Source: Desulfonatronospira sp.
GTDB lineage: Bacteria > Desulfobacterota > Desulfovibrionia > Desulfovibrionales > Desulfonatronovibrionaceae
Assembly: GCA_003554505.1 (NCBI GenBank)
Contig: PWGS01000154.1
Span: 1-7,952, forward strand
Reading direction: 5' to 3'
Length of the DNA: 7,952 nucleotides
The notes under the pieces were generated by a model that saw only the letters and a list, made by a program, of their open reading frames with translations, did no database searches and was not told the DNA's origin. Both the position numbers and the translations under genes were made by a program. Below, in pieces: positions 5,003 through 7,952 of this stretch (the stretch's first letter is position 1; each line of letters begins with the position of its first letter).

Positions 5003-7952
5003 TCCGATCTCGGCGCTCAGGCTCTCGGCAGGGTTCTGGTTGACCACCACCTCGGAGTCGAAGGTGAGCTGCGCATCCTCATCGAGCCATTCGATGGCGA
5101 GGGTGGCCACCTGACCGCTTTCCAGCGGTGTGGCGCCAGCCATCGCGATGCGCAGGACATCGTCCTTCACGTGGTGGGCGATCATCCAGTCGCTCGGAAG
5201 CGCGCCCTGTACGTCTTGGATGTCCATCAACGTGCCGTCGATGGGTGCCGTGATCGCGACCGAGGTCACCGCGCCGCTCACGTCATCTACCACGAGGGGC
5301 AGTTGCGTGAACAGGCCGTTCGTCTCGGCATCGCTCCAGGCCAGGGAGGCGCGCGCGTCTTCAGCGGTGGTTGCCGCCATCAGTGCGCTTTCGTCTCCTT
5401 CAACCGGGAAGCTGTCGATCAGGCCCACGACGAACTGCTGAATGAGCGCAGCGTCGAAGGCGCTTACGGAGCCGCTGCCGGATACATCGCCTGCGGTGGC
5501 TTGCGCCTCATTCAGGCCGATGAGACCGACGGTGCTCTGCAGCGCCAGGGCCGCGTCGAAGCTCGTCACGTCGAGGTTGAGCGCGATGTCACCGAAGAGC
5601 GGCACGACGGATACCGTGCCGAGGTCAGCGGCAGCGCCCGGTCCACTACCGGTGCCCAGGCCCTCGTTGAAGAGGAACTCGGTGGCGACCGGGGTGGTCT
5701 CGCCCAGCGCTTCTTGCGCCTGGACGACGAGCTCGATCAGCGTGCCTTCCCCTTCAAGCTGGAAGAGGGAGGGCGCATCCGGATCGGGTAATCCGTCTGT
5801 ACCCACGCTAAAGGCCGCGACCGATACGACGCCGTCGGCTTCGTTGTTGACGGCGATCTCAGCGCCTTCGCTCAGCGTGCCTTCGGTATTGACACCGATG
5901 GCCGAGAGCAGCTCGGGGTCGTACTCCAGCGTGAACTGGTAGCTTACGACGTCCAAGCCGTCGAGGCTCGACACCGAGACCGGTACGTTCGCCACCTGGT
6001 TCGGATTAAGCTCCGCCTCAGGGGTCGATACGGTTACGTTCTCGATGACCGTCAGCGTGAACGGTACGAAGGCCGTCGGGGCCAGCGGATCGTTCGTGTT
6101 GACGAGTACACCCAGCTCGAACGTGCCTTCTTCGAGGTCTGAAGCGTCAGCCGTCAACGTGTGGACCAGGCTCTCACCTGCGTCCAGCGCGCCTTCTTGC
6201 GGATCGATGGTGAGCCAGTTCAGCTCGCCTGCTACCGTAACGTCCGTGAAGGCCCACTCGTTGATGTTGAAGGAGTTGCCTTCAAACGTCCACGCGAGGT
6301 GGAACTCATCAGAGCCAACGTCCTCGTTGTCGATCGTGAACATGACGTCCGTGATCGGGAGGTCGTCGCCGAAGAACTCGGCTACGGTCGTCCACGTCTC
6401 GCCACCGTCGCCGGTGCTTTCGAGGCGGAGGTCGTAGTTGTCCGGCGTGCCGAAGTTGTTGATCGTGTGCGTAAACTGCACCATGATCTCACTGTAGGCG
6501 CCGGTATCGAGCTGCGGCGTCACGAGACGCTGCGTGCCTGTCGTCGACGGACTCCAGCAGAAGACAGCGGCTGACTCCAGATCCACAGGGCGCCCGAAGC
6601 ACTCGGTGGTCCAGTTGTTGCCATCGTTGGCGCCAGCGCTGAACCAGTCGCCTGGCGGTACGCCCGTAGCGAAGTCTTCCTCAAGGAGGACTTCGAGGGC
6701 GCCGCTGGCCATGTCGGCTGGTGGCGTGCTAATCGCCGCGTTGTATTCGAGCGTGTTGCCACCAGCGTTGGTGACTTCCAGCTCGTACGTCCGCGTCTGG
6801 CCGATGAGGATTTGATCCTCAAAGCCAGCGGGGTCAACCGCGAGCACTGGGGCTTCAATGCCTTCACCCGTGAGCTGTACACTCGCCGAGACTTCGCCGT
6901 CAAACGACAGCTCGGTATCGAACGATTGCACGGCTTCGGGAGCGAAGGTCACGCTGTACACTTGCGCATCGCCGGGGGCGAGCGAAAGCGCAGACGGACC
7001 GTCGAAGGAGAAGCCTTCGCCGATGGACACATCAAGGTCCACAGGGGCGGTACCATCGTTGCGGATGGTGACCATCTGTGGGCTGGAGGTGGCATTGACG
7101 AACAGTTCGCCGAAGTCGAGCGCCTCCTGCGAGAGGAAGAGCTCGGGCTCACCAATCACCGTCAGGAAGACGGGGAGGGCTTCGCTCGGCTGGCCGGCCA
7201 GTTCGTCGCCTACGATGCTGATCTGGGCTTCGTAGTCGCCCTGAATCAGGTCGGTAGCGTCGAAGTGGGCCGTCACGTCTATCGACTTACCGGGCTGGAT
7301 CGTCGCTTGCGTGATGTTGGTGGCCAGCCACGAAATGCCCGTGCCGGGCGTGGCAAACCAGCCTAACTCATTCGCTTCGCCGCTTTCGCCGATGGGGCCG
7401 ATGAGCGTGGTGGCGCCGGTCTCCCGGTCCACCAGGCGCAGCGAGCCTGGCATGGGCGCGAGGCTGCCTTCGTACGCGGCCATGAGCAGTTGCCCGGTGG
7501 ACGTGTCGAAGGTCATGCTCTGTGCGAAGTTAGCGTCGATGCCGGTGGGTCCCAGCACCTCAGACTCAGCCGTCTCCAGGTCGACGAGAAGGATCACGTC
7601 GTCGGTGATGGAGTGGCCGTAGCCTTGGCCTTGATCGTCGATGGCAAACGCAATGTTAATGCCACTGTGGAAATCACCGATGAAGGTGAGGTCCGCATTG
7701 TCCGGATCGAGCGAGTACAGACGGGATTGGCCGCTGGCACTGTCGTATGTAGTCACATACGTGATGCCAGTGGTGTAGTCCGTCTCCATGTCCGTCCAGC
7801 CCTCGGTGGAGCTTTCGGGCACGAGTTCGCCAATGACCTCTACCGACCCGTCTTCGAGGACGTAGGTCTTGAGGTTGTCGTCGCTGTTGTCGATCCAGTA
7901 AATCACCTCGTTGTTGCCAAAGATGAAGTTACCGGCGAACGAGTCGACGCCA
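4715..7952 (-). CDS. Large secreted multidomain protein with cohesin/dockerin-like modules and T9SS C-terminal sorting domain (5' end outside window)
   Basis: The frame is open from the right edge to TAA at 4715-4717; 1078 residues are visible. A GTG at 7906 is internal, not a true start, because the homology and the open frame continue past it. Domains in order, numbered from the first visible residue: propeller-like (1-205); sandwich half starting at Trp208; ASH/Hydin-like (266-366); sandwich half (368-410) and its partner (Trp579-637) around a choice-of-anchor-J domain (420-575); cohesin-like (637-787); dockerin-like (787-849); second cohesin-like (880-972); T9SS type A sorting domain (984-1078). 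Export through the outer membrane by the por system and surface attachment or release follow from the last domain. The visible N-terminus matches residue 1255 onward of the S8 protein, so the missing part may also be an S8 peptidase; this is inference. Expression ends at the terminator at 4622. Confidence 0.93.
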   Translation of the reverse strand, partial: GVDSFAGNFIFGNNEVIYWIDNSDDNLKTYVLEDGSVEVIGELVPESSTEGWTDMETDYTTGITYVTTYDSASGQSRLYSLDPDNADLTFIGDFHSGINIAFAIDDQGQGYGHSITDDVILLVDLETAESEVLGPTGIDANFAQSMTFDTSTGQLLMAAYEGSLAPMPGSLRLVDRETGATTLIGPIGESGEANELGWFATPGTGISWLATNITQATIQPGKSIDVTAHFDATDLIQGDYEAQISIVGDELAGQPSEALPVFLTVIGEPELFLSQEALDFGELFVNATSSPQMVTIRNDGTAPVDLDVSIGEGFSFDGPSALSLAPGDAQVYSVTFAPEAVQSFDTELSFDGEVSASVQLTGEGIEAPVLAVDPAGFEDQILIGQTRTYELEVTNAGGNTLEYNAAISTPPADMASGALEVLLEEDFATGVPPGDWFSAGANDGNNWTTECFGRPVDLESAAVFCWSPSTTGTQRLVTPQLDTGAYSEIMVQFTHTINNFGTPDNYDLRLESTGDGGETWTTVAEFFGDDLPITDVMFTIDNEDVGSDEFHLAWTFEGNSFNINEWAFTDVTVAGELNWLTIDPQEGALDAGESLVHTLTADASDLEEGTFELGVLVNTNDPLAPTAFVPFTLTVIENVTVSTPEAELNPNQVANVPVSVSSLDGLDVVSYQFTLEYDPELLSAIGVNTEGTLSEGAEIAVNNEADGVVSVAAFSVGTDGLPDPDAPSLFQLEGEGTLIELVVQAQEALGETTPVATEFLFNEGLGTGSGPGAAADLGTVSVVPLFGDIALNLDVTSFDAALALQSTVGLIGLNEAQATAGDVSGSGSVSAFDAALIQQFVVGLIDSFPVEGDESALMAATTAEDARASLAWSDAETNGLFTQLPLVVDDVSGAVTSVAITAPIDGTLMDIQDVQGALPSDWMIAHHVKDDVLRIAMAGATPLESGQVATLAIEWLDEDAQLTFDSEVVVNQNPAESLSAEIGTLPDEFALHGSYPNPFRGDTTIEYELPETAHVRIVVFNVLGQEVAVLVDQEQAAGRYDVRWDGRSTTGAPVASGVYIYRIEAGDFSDTQRATRVR
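5405..5593 (-). other. Divergent dockerin-like domain in the right CDS
   Basis: Residues 787-849 hold two related halves: GDIALNLDVTSFDAALALQ and GDVSGSGSVSAFDAALIQQ, each followed by a VGLI helix end, then SFPVEGD. This is the duplicated F-hand layout of type I dockerins (D-x-N-x-D-G-x-x-N-x-x-D). The first and twelfth Asp of each loop are kept (Asp788, Asp799; Asp822, Asp833), but loop positions 3 and 5 are Ala/Asn and Ser/Ser. Calcium binding is probably weak. It directly follows the cohesin-like domain. Confidence 0.75.
5591..6043 (-). other. Cohesin-like domain in the right CDS
   Basis: Residues 637-787 of the visible right protein. Cohesin-type features are the start NVTVSTPEAELNPNQVANVP with VPVSV, the central GLDVVSYQFTLEYDPELLSA, GLPDPDAPSLF, a GTLIELVVQA strand and FLFNEGLG before the final GTVSVVP strand. 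Cohesins bind dockerins in cellulosomes, but many non-cellulosomal bacteria carry isolated copies in surface proteins. Partner and specificity cannot be read from the sequence. Confidence 0.75.
6215..6696 (-). other. Choice-of-anchor-J (MAM/cleaved-adhesin-like) domain in the right CDS
   Basis: Residues 420-579 of the visible right protein. Family-typical features are EEDFATGVPPGDWF at the start, NNWTTE, QRLVTPQLDTGAYSEI, STGDGGETWTTV, and FHLAWTFEGNSFNINEW with FTDVTVAG at the end. Such lectin-like beta-sandwiches occur in many T9SS surface proteins and in gingipain-type adhesin regions. Two cysteines (in TTECFG and AVFCWSP) could pair. The domain sits inside another sandwich rather than beside it. 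Confidence 0.8.
7330..7952 (-). repeat. Propeller-like module, copy C (in right CDS)
   Basis: Residues 1-208 of the visible right protein. Starts GVDSFAGNFIFGNNE, then IYWIDNSDDNLKTY and DGSVEVIGE, followed by blade-like phrases LYSLDPDNADLTFIG, AIDDQGQGYGHS, DLETAESEVLGP, IDANFAQSMTFD and VDRETGATTLIGP, ending ELGWFATPGTG just before Trp208. It is homologous along its length to copy A and at its start to copy B. The DNA also matches, for example GGTCTCCCGGTC on the plus strand near 7420 and the equivalent stretch near 1105. Confidence 0.8.

Noticed and set aside
4736..5791. 351-codon plus-strand open frame
   Set aside because: Antisense to the cohesin/dockerin/T9SS part of the right gene. 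The His/Arg/Gly-rich product shows no recognisable motif.
7904..7906. GTG as start codon of the right gene
   Set aside because: The frame stays open to the window edge, and the upstream residues (GVDSFAGNF, FGNNE) match the left paralogue, so the GTG is an internal valine codon.

Overview
The window holds two very large, same-strand (minus) genes for secreted multidomain proteins, both cut by the window edges, with about 830 bases of non-coding sequence between them. The left gene (1 to 3884) is a subtilisin-like (S8) serine peptidase with a signal peptide. It contributes its first 1294 residues and has no stop codon inside the window. The right gene (4715 to 7952) contributes the last 1078 residues of a related protein that ends in a type IX secretion (T9SS, por) C-terminal sorting domain. 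Several long plus-strand open frames lie antisense to these genes and are treated as shadows.

Source: the C-terminal sorting domain (YPNPF, then VLGQEVAVL, then GVYIYRIEAG) points to the Bacteroidota/Rhodothermota group. The high GC of the coding regions (about 58-65% in hand-counted stretches) and the acidic, Asp/Glu-rich proteins fit a Rhodothermia-like, possibly salt-adapted bacterium (Salinibacter/Longimonas type). This is an inference from two genes, with no rRNA or housekeeping marker to support it.

Layout, read in the direction of transcription (right to left). The right gene has a propeller-like segment, an ASH/Hydin-like beta-sandwich, a split beta-sandwich carrying a choice-of-anchor-J (MAM/cleaved-adhesin-like) domain, a cohesin-like domain, a divergent dockerin-like domain, a second cohesin-like domain and the T9SS domain. 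Its stop is at 4715, and a strong intrinsic terminator with a UUCG loop follows at 4622-4658. The lower-GC intergenic stretch comes next. The left gene then starts at 3884: signal peptide, propeptide-like region, S8 catalytic domain (Asp226, His286, Asn393, Ser464), Fn3 domain, split beta-sandwich with a propeller-like insert, ASH/Hydin-like domain, and the start of a second split beta-sandwich with a second propeller copy.

The two edges of the window are homologous. Bases 1-123 align without gaps to 7830-7952 at roughly 78% identity by hand count. The genes are therefore tandem paralogues, and between them they show most of one shared architecture: the left gene gives the N-terminal half and the right gene the C-terminal half. 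If both follow the same plan, each full protein would be about 2300 residues. The likely role is an exported, surface-attached or released protease/adhesin-type protein. No multi-gene defence, metabolic or mobile system is visible.
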